This document shows positions 8,824 to 16,898 of a stretch of 64,000 nt of DNA, piece after piece. The stretch's first letter is position 1. The number at the start of each line of letters is the position of its first letter. The position numbers were made by a program, and so were the translations under genes. Source of the stretch: Rugamonas sp. A1-17 (GTDB lineage Bacteria > Pseudomonadota > Gammaproteobacteria > Burkholderiales > Burkholderiaceae_D); the NCBI GenBank assembly GCA_025548565.1, contig JAJLPB010000008.1:266025-330024 (forward strand). Direction: 5' to 3'. Below the pieces are notes generated by a model that was not told where the DNA came from, made no database searches, and saw only the letters and a program-made list of their open reading frames with translations.

Positions 8824-9462
8824 ATGCTGCATCCACTGGCCAGCTTATGGCGCCATTCCAGCCGCGTCACCTTCTATGAATCTGGCGGCCAGGTCGGGCA
8901 GGCTTTGCTGAACGGAGGCGGCCGGCTGCAGGGCGCGCGGCGGCGCTTCTCGTCGTCCGACGACGCCCACACCTATTTGCGCTACTGGCTGGGCGAACCG
9001 GCCGCGCGCGCCGAACTCAAATGGATCTTGCAACGCTCCGGCCCCTCGCTGGCGACCGCCCACGCGGGCGTGGACGGCTGGCTGCACGCGCTGGCGGGGC
9101 GCCTGATGAGCGGCGCCGTCATCGTGCTGGAAGAGCTGAGCAGGCAAGCCCAGCCGGGCCGGCTGGTGGCGCCGGCCAGCGCCGCCGCATCGGCCGCCGC
9201 GCTGTCGTCGCTGCCGGCCCTGAGCGAGGCGCCGGCGATCCCGGTCGTGGCCAACCTGTTGCCGGCGCTGGAGGACATCCGCATCGAAGGCGCTGAAGTG
9301 CTGCCGGAACTGAACCAGGCGCTGGCGCAGGTCGACGCGACCATCGCGACCGTGGGCTCGGCCTCGTTGTCGCTGGAGCCGGCGCCGTCCAAGGTGGCGG
9401 CGATCAAGACCGCGCTCACCGACGCCACTTCGCGCACCACCTCCACGCTGGGCGCGCTGTAG
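8824..9462 (+). CDS. Unrecognised 212-aa protein at the head of the T6SS locus
   Basis: I do not recognise this family. The ATG at 8824 was chosen over an open frame back to 8725 because the upstream part lies in the divergent promoter gap. The N-terminal third is mixed (WRHSSRVTFYESGG, DAHTYLRYWLGEP). The C-terminal two thirds is Ala-rich and helical with acidic residues. There is no signal peptide or clear membrane helix. Its stop is directly followed by the ATG of the 1312-aa gene with no gap, so the two are translated together and probably work together. It is transcribed toward the T6SS core genes, so a T6SS accessory or cargo role is possible but unproven. Confidence 0.7.
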   Translation: MLHPLASLWRHSSRVTFYESGGQVGQALLNGGGRLQGARRRFSSSDDAHTYLRYWLGEPAARAELKWILQRSGPSLATAHAGVDGWLHALAGRLMSGAVIVLEELSRQAQPGRLVAPASAAASAAALSSLPALSEAPAIPVVANLLPALEDIRIEGAEVLPELNQALAQVDATIATVGSASLSLEPAPSKVAAIKTALTDATSRTTSTLGAL

Positions 9463-12400
9463 ATGAAAGTCATCGACCACTCCATCGAGGTGCTGCCGCA
9501 GTGCCCGGTCAACATCGGCAAGGCGGTGCAGAAGGCGGCCGACACCACCGTCGAGCAGGGCAAGACTTTCGCCACGGAAGTCACCGCCACCGCCGCCTCG
9601 CTGAACCAGGACATGCAGAAGGTGGCAGAGCAGATGAAGGCCATTCCGGACCTGCTCAATCCGCAGCCCATCATCGACTGCTGCACCGGCGTGCTGGAGC
9701 AGGCGGCCAGCGACCTGCGCCAGCTGGCCAACGACGCCGCCGCGATTCCGCAGCGCCTGCTGGAACAGGCGGCCGGCGTGCGGACGGTGGTCGACTCGGC
9801 CAACCAGGCCGTCGAAGCGATGAGCACGCTGCTGCCCGAGCTGTCCGGGCTGGTGCCGGACTTCGGCGCGCAGATGACCTTCTTCAACAGCCTGCCGGGC
9901 CGGGGCCAGGCGCTGGCCGACCTGGCCAAGCGCACCGGCGCGATGGTCGAGCAGTACGGGCGCGATCTGCTGCCGCTGTCCAAGCAACTGCAGCAGTTGG
10001 GCACGATGCAGAGCGGTGCCGGCAACGACGCGGTGCAAGCCGTGCTGGCGCGCGCCGAGGCCTTGCAAGCCGACAGCCTGGCGCAAGTGCAAGCGCTGCG
10101 CGCTACGCTGGACGGCAACGTCACCGACCTCGACGCGGCGATGCGGGACGCCACCGCGCAAGCCACGCAAACGATAGACGGCGTGTCCAGTCTGCTCAAC
10201 GAGAAAGGCAATGCGCTGCTGGCGCCGTTGCAGGCGCAGATCGATCTGGTGGACAAGCTCAACAGCGCGCTGGGCGACGAGGCGGGCAACTGCGATGCGC
10301 TGTTCGACCAGGCGTCGTCGCAGTTGAGCCACCTGAGCGACATCCTGATCAAGCCGCTGGCGGCGGCGCGCGCGCAAGCGGACATCGTCATCGACCAACT
10401 GGCTGCGGCGGCCGCCACCATCGACGGCATGGTGAAGAAGGCGATGGAGCCGCTGGACGCGCTGGAGCAGCGCGTGGAGGCCATCAAGCAAGCCCTGCAG
10501 GAAGTGCTGGATGCGATCAGCGCCGAGGTGGCGAAGGTGCTGCAGCTGATGGCCGAGCTGGACGAGGAAGCGGAAAACGCCAAGACCGTGTTGCGCCAGT
10601 TGCCGGAGAACTTCGTGCCGGTGCGTACCATGATCGCCGACGCCATCGCCATGCTGGAGCAGGTGAAGAGCAATATTCCGGTGTTCGTCTCCGAAGCCAA
10701 CAGCACGCTCGACGCCGCCTCCAGCGAGCTCGATCAGGCGGACGGCTTGTGCACCGGCGCGATAGAAATCTGCACCCGCTACATGATGAAGGCGCCGCCG
10801 TTGATGATGGCGCGTACGCTGTTCGTCGGCATCAAGGCCATGATCCCCGGCGTGAAGACGACGATCGCCAGCGCGCGCACGGCCGTGAAGGCGGCCGGAG
10901 ACCAGGCCACCGGTTTGATGGACCAGGCCATCGCGCTGGTCGATTCCCTCAATCCCTTGCTGGACCAGGCCATCGCCAAAGTGCAGCAGGCGATCGATGC
11001 GCTGATCGGTTTGCTGGAGCAAATGCAGGCGGCGTTGAAGCAGGTGTCCGACGCCGCCGAAAAAATCCCGCCGCGGATGCAGGAGCAGTTGGACAAGGCC
11101 GGCCTAGCGGTGCAGCAAGTGCTGGACAAGGTGCGCGCCGCCGCCGAGCAGTGTCTGGACAAGCTGCAATGCGAGCCGCTGGTGCGGCGTTTGCAGCAGG
11201 AGCTGTCGGATCTGCTGGACCGCACCTTCAAGCCGCTGGAGGCGCAGATACAGGCCGCCGGCGCGCCCTTGCAGAACGTGCTGGAGCAGGGGAAGGCGGA
11301 AGTCGGCAAGGCCGCGGCGATGGCGCAGGATGGGCTGGGCAAGCTCAGCGCCGCGTTGGCGTCGGTGAAGCAGCAGGCCATGCAGCCGCTGCAGAAGCTG
11401 ACCGGCACGCTGGCCACCGCGCGCGGGAAGGTGGATTCGGTGAGCGGCGCGGCGCGGCAGCAGGTGCGGCAGGCGGCGGACCAGGCTTTGTCGTATGTGG
11501 ACCAGGCATCGCAGGCGATTTCCGGCTTGAACGTGCGCGCGGTGGGCGACCAGATCGCGCCGTATGCGCAGTTCTACGATGACGTGGCGGGGACGTTCAG
11601 CCAGGTTCAATCGCAGGTGCACAGCGCCGCCGATGTGGCCGATGCGGTCAATGGCTGGAAGGGCGATGCGCAGCAGGCCGCCAATGATTTGCTGGACCGC
11701 GTGCGGCAGGCTGCGGACGAGGCGCGGCAAGGCGCCAGCGAAGTGCAGACTGCGGCCGACAACACTGCATCCGGCGCGCAGAGCGCGGGCGAGTCGATGG
11801 TCGACAGCCCGGTGGCGGATCAGGTGCAGGCGTCGTTCGATGGCATGAAGCAGGATGCGCAGAGCGTGGCGGCGGAGTCGGATGCGGCCCTGGCCGAGAT
11901 GTCGGGTTCGCTGGAGGATGCGAAGAAGGATTCGGAGACGGCGATGGAGCCGTACGCGCCGGATCCCGATGCGGTACTGGCCGATGTGAAATCGGAGGCG
12001 GACAAGGCGGAGCAGGCGGCCAACGCGGCCAAGGAATCGGAGCAGGCGTTGGCGGCGCAGGTGGCCGCCAGCGAGCAGGACGTGGGCGCGGCGGCGGACG
12101 ACGCGGCGTCGCGCACGACGGCGATGAAGGACGAGGCGCAGGCGGGGATCAACAAGTCGGCGGCGCAGGTGGAGGCGGTGCAGGCGCAGGTCAACGCGGC
12201 GCGCAGCGAGGCGATCAAGGCGGAGGCGATCGTCGACGCGGAAGTGGTCAAGCATGGCGGCACGTCAGCCAACGCCGACGCTGCGGTTGCCGATGCCGAT
12301 GCAACCGCTGCAACCGCAGCAGCCGCGCCAGCCAGCGCAGCGGACGCCACCGCTGCCGGCGGACCGGCCGCTGATGCCAAAGCGGCTAACGCCACTGCCG

Positions 12401-13401
12401 AAGACGCGACTGCTGGCGCAACCGCAGCGCCAGCTGCGACAGGGGACGCTGCGACCAGCGCTGACGCCCCTGTTGCAGCGTCTGCCGAGGCCGCGTCCGG
12501 AAGCACCACAGCAGCCGATGCCGCAGCCGGCGCCCCCGAAGGCGCGGCCCCGTCGACTGCCGCAGCCGAACAGGCCCCGGCATCAGGAACCGCCACCGCC
12601 GGAGCGGCGGACAAAGAAGCAGCAAGCCGGGAAAGCGCGGCTAGAGGCGCTGCGGCAGAAGCGCCAGCCGTCGAGAAGGATGCCACCGCCATGCCAAGCG
12701 CCAGCGCGTCCGCAATGGATGCGCAGCAAGCTCCAGGCGACAAGCCCGCAATCAAGCCATCTGTCGACGCCAGCACAGACGCGCCGATGGCCGCGACGCC
12801 TGCTCCCACCGGAACGACACCAGCCGCGCCCAAAGCCGAGACATCGGCAATTGGCGCCGCGGGAACGGACATGCCAAAAGTCCCCGCGCCGACAGGCGAA
12901 GCGCCCGTTGTGGACGCTGCGAAAGCCGCCGCGTCGATTGGCGAAGCACCCGTTGGGAATGTCGCGAAAGCCATTGCGCCCGCAGGTAAAGCGCCCATTG
13001 CCGACGCTGCGAAAGCTGCCGCGTCGGCAGGCGAATCGTCGGTTGCGGATTCCGCGAAGGTCATTGCGCCCGCAGGCAAAGCGCCCATTGCCGATGCCGC
13101 GAAAGCCGCCGCACCAAAAGGCGAGGCGCCTCTTGAGGACGTCGCCAAAAGCGCCGCGCCGGCCACTGCTGCACCGGCACCATCGATCGATCCTGCCAAA
13201 CCGACTTTGCCAGGAGCGCCAGCGCCGGGTCCAAAATCCCCAGCCCCCAGCGACCCCACCGCAGCAGCCCAAACCCTCGCCGACAAACTCAACGCCGCCA
13301 AACAAGCCGTCGGAAAACCACCCGTGCACGATCCGCTCTCCGCACTACAAAACTTCAAAGATGCAAGCCCACCGCCCGCAACCACGCCTCCCGCCAGCTA
13401 A
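9463..13401 (+). CDS. 1312-aa Ala-rich helical protein with C-terminal 15-residue repeats
   Basis: No known domain recognised. Residues 1 to about 930 are almost wholly helical with long amphipathic, coiled-coil-like stretches rich in Ala, Gln, Leu, Asp and Lys; a weakly hydrophobic patch (APPLMMARTLFVGIKAMIPG) lies near residue 445. A few Cys occur in the helical part (for example IIDCCTG, CDALFDQ). From about 940 on the chain is Ala/Pro/Thr-rich and probably disordered, with six tandem 15-residue units at about 1145-1234. No signal peptide is visible. It abuts the preceding unknown gene and lies 254 bases before tssB. Possible roles are a scaffold, a surface or secreted filament, or a large T6SS-linked cargo; the sequence does not decide. 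Confidence 0.8.
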   Translation: MKVIDHSIEVLPQCPVNIGKAVQKAADTTVEQGKTFATEVTATAASLNQDMQKVAEQMKAIPDLLNPQPIIDCCTGVLEQAASDLRQLANDAAAIPQRLLEQAAGVRTVVDSANQAVEAMSTLLPELSGLVPDFGAQMTFFNSLPGRGQALADLAKRTGAMVEQYGRDLLPLSKQLQQLGTMQSGAGNDAVQAVLARAEALQADSLAQVQALRATLDGNVTDLDAAMRDATAQATQTIDGVSSLLNEKGNALLAPLQAQIDLVDKLNSALGDEAGNCDALFDQASSQLSHLSDILIKPLAAARAQADIVIDQLAAAAATIDGMVKKAMEPLDALEQRVEAIKQALQEVLDAISAEVAKVLQLMAELDEEAENAKTVLRQLPENFVPVRTMIADAIAMLEQVKSNIPVFVSEANSTLDAASSELDQADGLCTGAIEICTRYMMKAPPLMMARTLFVGIKAMIPGVKTTIASARTAVKAAGDQATGLMDQAIALVDSLNPLLDQAIAKVQQAIDALIGLLEQMQAALKQVSDAAEKIPPRMQEQLDKAGLAVQQVLDKVRAAAEQCLDKLQCEPLVRRLQQELSDLLDRTFKPLEAQIQAAGAPLQNVLEQGKAEVGKAAAMAQDGLGKLSAALASVKQQAMQPLQKLTGTLATARGKVDSVSGAARQQVRQAADQALSYVDQASQAISGLNVRAVGDQIAPYAQFYDDVAGTFSQVQSQVHSAADVADAVNGWKGDAQQAANDLLDRVRQAADEARQGASEVQTAADNTASGAQSAGESMVDSPVADQVQASFDGMKQDAQSVAAESDAALAEMSGSLEDAKKDSETAMEPYAPDPDAVLADVKSEADKAEQAANAAKESEQALAAQVAASEQDVGAAADDAASRTTAMKDEAQAGINKSAAQVEAVQAQVNAARSEAIKAEAIVDAEVVKHGGTSANADAAVADADATAATAAAAPASAADATAAGGPAADAKAANATAEDATAGATAAPAATGDAATSADAPVAASAEAASGSTTAADAAAGAPEGAAPSTAAAEQAPASGTATAGAADKEAASRESAARGAAAEAPAVEKDATAMPSASASAMDAQQAPGDKPAIKPSVDASTDAPMAATPAPTGTTPAAPKAETSAIGAAGTDMPKVPAPTGEAPVVDAAKAAASIGEAPVGNVAKAIAPAGKAPIADAAKAAASAGESSVADSAKVIAPAGKAPIADAAKAAAPKGEAPLEDVAKSAAPATAAPAPSIDPAKPTLPGAPAPGPKSPAPSDPTAAAQTLADKLNAAKQAVGKPPVHDPLSALQNFKDASPPPATTPPAS
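12895..13164 (+). repeat. Six tandem 45-bp (15-residue) coding repeats
   Basis: Within the 1312-aa gene, six consecutive units follow the pattern G-E/K-A-P-x-x-D-x-A-K-x-x-A-P/S-x. Units alternate slightly: those beginning GKAPIADAAKAAA are the most alike (two near-identical copies, at about 13045 and 13135 minus one unit each). The in-frame length means copy number can change without a frameshift. Confidence 0.8.
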
Positions 13402-13655
13402 AAACGCTGTCACGAATTTGTCATCTTGATCTTCCTCAATGTCGTCGTAAAAATATAACAGGATAAATTTTTAAAAAGCTTGTTCGGCAAAGAATTTACA
13501 TTTAATATCAATTGAGTATCGGAAATCTTTGTACCTATCAATTACGTTGCGGCGCAGCGAGTGGTGGTGTCATGAGAAAGTAGCTTCGTGCTCAGTCCGC
13601 CTGTTTTTGATTTACGTATCGTCGGCCGCTAGTCACCATATAAGTGAGGAAGTGA
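13402..13655 (+). promoter_or_regulatory. AT-rich region upstream of tssB
   Basis: 254 bases between the 1312-aa gene and tssB, strikingly AT-rich (for example around 13445-13540) inside a GC-rich locus. It is the obvious place for the promoter of the tss operon. AT-rich T6SS promoters are often silenced by H-NS/MvaT-type proteins; I did not find a sigma-54 type element. It ends in a purine-rich ribosome site (GTGAGGAAGTG) before tssB. Confidence 0.5.
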
Positions 13656-14189
13656 ATGTCAGATAGCTTACAAAAATGGGTAGGACGCAATCGTCCCCCT
13701 CGTGTGCAAATCACGTACGACGTCGAGATCGGTGACGCCACTGAAAAAAAAGAGCTGCCCCTGGTGGTCGGCTTGCTGGCCGACCTGTCCGGCCAGCCGC
13801 TGGTGGCGCCGCCCAAGCTCAAGGCCCGGCGCCTGATTGAAATCGACCGCGACAACTTCAACGAAGTCATGGCCAAGATCGCCCCCCGTCTGGACATCTC
13901 CGTGCCGGACACGCTCAAGGGCGAAGGCAATCTCAAGGTGGAACTGAACTTCACCGAGTTCGACCACTTCCATCCCGAATCCCTCGTCGCGCAAGTGCCG
14001 CGCCTGGCCAAGCTGCTGGAAGTGCGCCAGCAACTGCGCGACCTGCTGGGCAAACTCGATGGCAACGATGAGCTCGACGCGCTGCTGGAAAACATCATCC
14101 AGAACTCGGAAGAGCTGAAGACACTCAAGGACCAGGGACCGGCCGCCGACGCGGCGCCGGCGGCGGACGCGGAAGCGACCCCATCCTGA
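13656..14189 (+). CDS. tssB: T6SS contractile sheath small subunit TssB
   Basis: A 177-residue protein of the ImpB/VipA family; with TssC it forms the contractile sheath that drives the Hcp tube. Typical features are the N-terminal SLQKWVGRNRPPRVQITYDV, which lacks Cys and starts the sheath handshake strand, the LPLVVGLLADLSG segment, and the NFNEVMAKIAPRLDISVPD block. The C-terminus ends in an acidic Ala-rich tail. It is the first gene of the sheath operon, with tssC 51 bases downstream. Confidence 0.97.
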   Translation: MSDSLQKWVGRNRPPRVQITYDVEIGDATEKKELPLVVGLLADLSGQPLVAPPKLKARRLIEIDRDNFNEVMAKIAPRLDISVPDTLKGEGNLKVELNFTEFDHFHPESLVAQVPRLAKLLEVRQQLRDLLGKLDGNDELDALLENIIQNSEELKTLKDQGPAADAAPAADAEATPS

Positions 14190-14190
14190 T

Positions 14191-14209
14191 AGCACGCCGC
14201 GCGCGTGCT
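14191..14209 (+). other. Hairpin between tssB and tssC
   Basis: Perfect 7-bp stem AGCACGC / GCGTGCT with a 5-base loop directly after the tssB stop. There is no T run, so it is more likely an mRNA stability or processing element than a terminator. Confidence 0.45.
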
Positions 14210-14240
14210 TCCCCTCATCGACCACAGAGAGAGCTAAATC

Positions 14241-15734
14241 ATGGCTACTAGTCAATCCGCCAAAGGCGGCGCCAAGTCGACCGAGTCGACCGGCGAACTG
14301 AGTTTGCTGGACCGCATCGTCCAGGAAGGCAAGATGGCGGTTGAACCGTCGCAAAGCGCCTACGCCAAAAAACTGCTGGGCCAGTTCGCCACGCAGGTGC
14401 TGGACGAAGGCATGAAGACCGCACCCGACAAGGGCGTGGTCGCAATGATCAACGAGCGCGTGGCCGAGATCGACAAAATTCTCAGCGACCAGCTCAACGC
14501 CATCATGCACCACGAGGAGTTCCAGAAACTGGAAGGCTCCTGGCGCGGCCTGCACGACATGGTGTACGGCACCGAGACCGGCCCGACCCTCAAGCTGCGC
14601 CTGCTGAACGTGTCGAAGAAGGAGCTGCTCAAGGACCTGGAGAGCGCCGTCGACCACGACATGAGCGTGCTGTTCAAGAAAGTCTACGAGGAAGAGTACG
14701 GCACCTTCGGCGGCGCCCCGTATTCCGTGCTGATCGGCGACTACTACTTCGGCCGCCACCCGCAGGACATCGCGCTGCTGCAGCGCCTGTCCAAAGTGGC
14801 CGCCGCCGCGCACGCACCCTTCATCACGGCCGCCGCGCCGTCGCTGTTCGACATGACCGAGTTCACCGACCTGGGCGTGCCGCGCGACATGTCGAAGATC
14901 TTCGAAAGCGCCGAGCTGGCCTCGTGGCGCGGCTTCCGCGAATCGGAAGACTCGCGCTACATCGCCATGGTGCTGCCGCGCTACTCCGCGCGCCTGCCGT
15001 ACGGCGCCAAGACCAAGCCGGTGGAGAGCTTCAACTTCGAGGAAGACGTCGACGGCCGCGACCACAGCAAATACCTGTGGGCCAACTCGGCCTACCAGCT
15101 GGGCCTGCGCATCACCGACGCCTACGCCAAGCACAGCTGGACCACCGCCATCCGCGGCGTCGAAGGCGGCGGCAAGATCGAGGGCATGACCGCCCACACC
15201 TACAGGACCGACGAGGGTGACGTCGTGCTCAAGTGCCCGACCGAGGTCACCATCACCGACCGCCGCGAGAAAGAGCTCAACGACCTCGGCTTCATCGCCG
15301 TGGTCAACTCCAAGGGCTCGGACTTCGCCGCCTTCTTCGGCGGCCAGACCCTCAACAAGCCCAAGGTCTACAACATGGACGCGGCCAACGCCAACGCGGC
15401 GCTGTCGTCGCGCCTGCCGTACGTGCTGGCGGCCTCGCGCTTCGCGCACTACATCAAGGTCATCATGCGCGACAAGGTCGGCAGCTTCCAGACCCGCCAG
15501 AGCGTGGAGAACTACCTGAACAACTGGCTGAGCGGCTATGTGCTGCTGAGCCCGAACGCGACGCAGGGCGAAAAGGCCCGCTTCCCGCTGGCCGAGGGCC
15601 GGGTCGACGTGACCGAGAAGCCCGGCAAGCCCGGCGCCTATTCGGCCACCGTCTTCCTCAAGCCGCACTTCCAGATGGAGGAGCTGACCACGTCGATCCG
15701 CTTGGTGGCCGAACTGCCGGCCGCCGTCGGTTGA
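14241..15734 (+). CDS. tssC: T6SS contractile sheath large subunit TssC
   Basis: A 497-residue protein of the ImpC/VipB family, the large sheath subunit. Recognisable blocks are LNAIMHHEEFQKLEGSWRGL (the EFQKLEGSWRGL signature), YEEEYGTFGGAPYSVLIGDY, the SRYIAMVLPRYSARLPYG segment, and the C-terminal VGSFQTRQSVENYLNNWLSG. Length and motif order are normal. A GAGAGAG ribosome site precedes the ATG. Confidence 0.98.
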   Translation: MATSQSAKGGAKSTESTGELSLLDRIVQEGKMAVEPSQSAYAKKLLGQFATQVLDEGMKTAPDKGVVAMINERVAEIDKILSDQLNAIMHHEEFQKLEGSWRGLHDMVYGTETGPTLKLRLLNVSKKELLKDLESAVDHDMSVLFKKVYEEEYGTFGGAPYSVLIGDYYFGRHPQDIALLQRLSKVAAAAHAPFITAAAPSLFDMTEFTDLGVPRDMSKIFESAELASWRGFRESEDSRYIAMVLPRYSARLPYGAKTKPVESFNFEEDVDGRDHSKYLWANSAYQLGLRITDAYAKHSWTTAIRGVEGGGKIEGMTAHTYRTDEGDVVLKCPTEVTITDRREKELNDLGFIAVVNSKGSDFAAFFGGQTLNKPKVYNMDAANANAALSSRLPYVLAASRFAHYIKVIMRDKVGSFQTRQSVENYLNNWLSGYVLLSPNATQGEKARFPLAEGRVDVTEKPGKPGAYSATVFLKPHFQMEELTTSIRLVAELPAAVG

Positions 15735-15762
15735 TCCCGCTGTACTCACTGATGTCCCCGCT

Positions 15763-15784
15763 CATCCGGCGCAGCCGCCGGATG
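15763..15784 (+). other. Hairpin between tssC and hcp
   Basis: Perfect 8-bp stem CATCCGGC / GCCGGATG with a 6-base loop, followed by a short T-containing stretch. It could partly terminate the tssBC message or protect the hcp message, which usually needs much higher levels. Confidence 0.45.
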
Positions 15785-15808
15785 GGCCCCTAAAATTTGG
15801 AGCCAGCA

Positions 15809-16294
15809 ATGTCAGACGTACTAATTCTGGATTTGGGCGATTCCATCAAAGGCAACTGCATGGTCACCGGCTATGCCAACAAGATCATCGTGTTGTCGTA
15901 CTCGCACAGCGCCTCGATGCCGCTGCAAATGGATGCATCGAACACCGAGCGCACTTCCGGCCGGCCGGTGTTTTCCGAAATCTCGTTCTCGAAGATGTCC
16001 GACCTGTCGACCACGGAGATGTACAAGGCCTGTACCCAGGGCACCAAGATCGGCTCCGCCAAGCTGCACGTCGGGCGCGTGGAAAACGGCAAGTACATGA
16101 ACTTCTTCACGTACGAGATGACCAACGCCATGATCTCGAACATCAGCACCTCGGGCGGTGGCGGCGTGCCATCGGATTCGTTCTCGATCAACTTCACCAA
16201 GATCAAGTGCGACTACACCCAGCAGCAGGCCGACTCGACCTCGAAGGGCACGGGCACCTGGAACTGGAACCTGGAGACGATGAAAGCGGATTGA
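15809..16294 (+). CDS. hcp: T6SS tube protein Hcp
   Basis: A 161-residue Hcp1-family protein; hexamers stack to form the inner tube and can carry small effectors. Motifs: ILDLGDSIKGNCMVTGYANK, SGRPVFSEISFSKMSDLSTT, and the C-terminal SFSINFTKIKCDYTQQ. The ATG at 15809 has a GGAG six bases upstream; the frame is open a few codons earlier but without a ribosome site. It is followed by a dRS3-like repeat rather than directly by tssE. Confidence 0.97.
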   Translation: MSDVLILDLGDSIKGNCMVTGYANKIIVLSYSHSASMPLQMDASNTERTSGRPVFSEISFSKMSDLSTTEMYKACTQGTKIGSAKLHVGRVENGKYMNFFTYEMTNAMISNISTSGGGGVPSDSFSINFTKIKCDYTQQQADSTSKGTGTWNWNLETMKAD

Positions 16295-16316
16295 TGTCCG
16301 GGCACCCAGCCCCGTC

Positions 16317-16395
16317 GTCATTCCCGCGCAGGCGGGAATCCATGCACCATAGGCTCAGTTGGCGTTCTATGGATTCCCGCCTGCGCGGGAATGAC
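16317..16395. repeat. dRS3/NIME-like palindromic repeat, copy A
   Basis: Two inverted copies of a 20-base unit of the form ATTCCC-N8-GGGAAT (at 16320-16339 and 16373-16392), each extended by a flanking GTC/GAC, separated by 33 bases. The unit matches the published neisserial dRS3 consensus. It sits between hcp and tssE. Confidence 0.88.
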
Positions 16396-16436
16396 ACGGG
16401 GTGGGGCCGCATCTCTTTCCGTATCGTTGCGAAATT

Positions 16437-16898
16437 ATGTCTAAAGCCCTCACGGCGTCGCTTGTTCCGATGTTCGACCGCTTAAGCGGCGTGGCGCACG
16501 CCTCGCCGGACGGCAGGTTGCTCGATGGCGGCGGCTTGCAGCACTCGCTGCAACTGGACCTGATGCGGCTCTTCAACGTGCGCAACGCGCTGACCATCCG
16601 CGAGTATCTGGACGGCGACCCCACCGTGCTCGATTACGGCCTGCCCGACATGCTGGGCCTGTCGCCGCAGTCGGACCAGGACTTGCTCACCTGGTCGCAG
16701 GTGCTCGAGCGCGGCCTGGCGCTGTACGAGCCGCGGCTGTCGCACGTCAAGGTGGAGGTAAGCGCCGACCCGGCCAAGCCGGTCGCCGCGCGCGCCGCCA
16801 TCGCCGCCGTGGTGCTGCTGGGGCAGCAGATGTGCCGGGTTAACTTCAACGTCGCGCTGGACGCCCGCTCCGCCGCGATGCAGGCGGCCGCGACGTGA
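16437..16898 (+). CDS. tssE: T6SS baseplate protein TssE (gp25-like)
   Basis: A 153-residue gp25-like baseplate wedge protein. It shows the family pattern MFDRL near the N-terminus, a central LFNVRNALTIREYLDGDPTV-like segment, YGLPDML, and a C-terminal sheet-forming part. The ATG at 16437 gives the usual MSKxxxxSLxxRL-type start. It overlaps tssF by four bases (GTGA), indicating coupling. Confidence 0.93.
   Translation: MSKALTASLVPMFDRLSGVAHASPDGRLLDGGGLQHSLQLDLMRLFNVRNALTIREYLDGDPTVLDYGLPDMLGLSPQSDQDLLTWSQVLERGLALYEPRLSHVKVEVSADPAKPVAARAAIAAVVLLGQQMCRVNFNVALDARSAAMQAAAT

Noticed and set aside
8845..11022. Very long minus-strand frame opposite the 1312-aa gene
   Set aside because: Composition is that of a GC-rich antisense shadow (Arg/His/Gln/Leu); plus-strand gene has a coupled start and sensible helical sequence, though it too lacks homologues I recognise.
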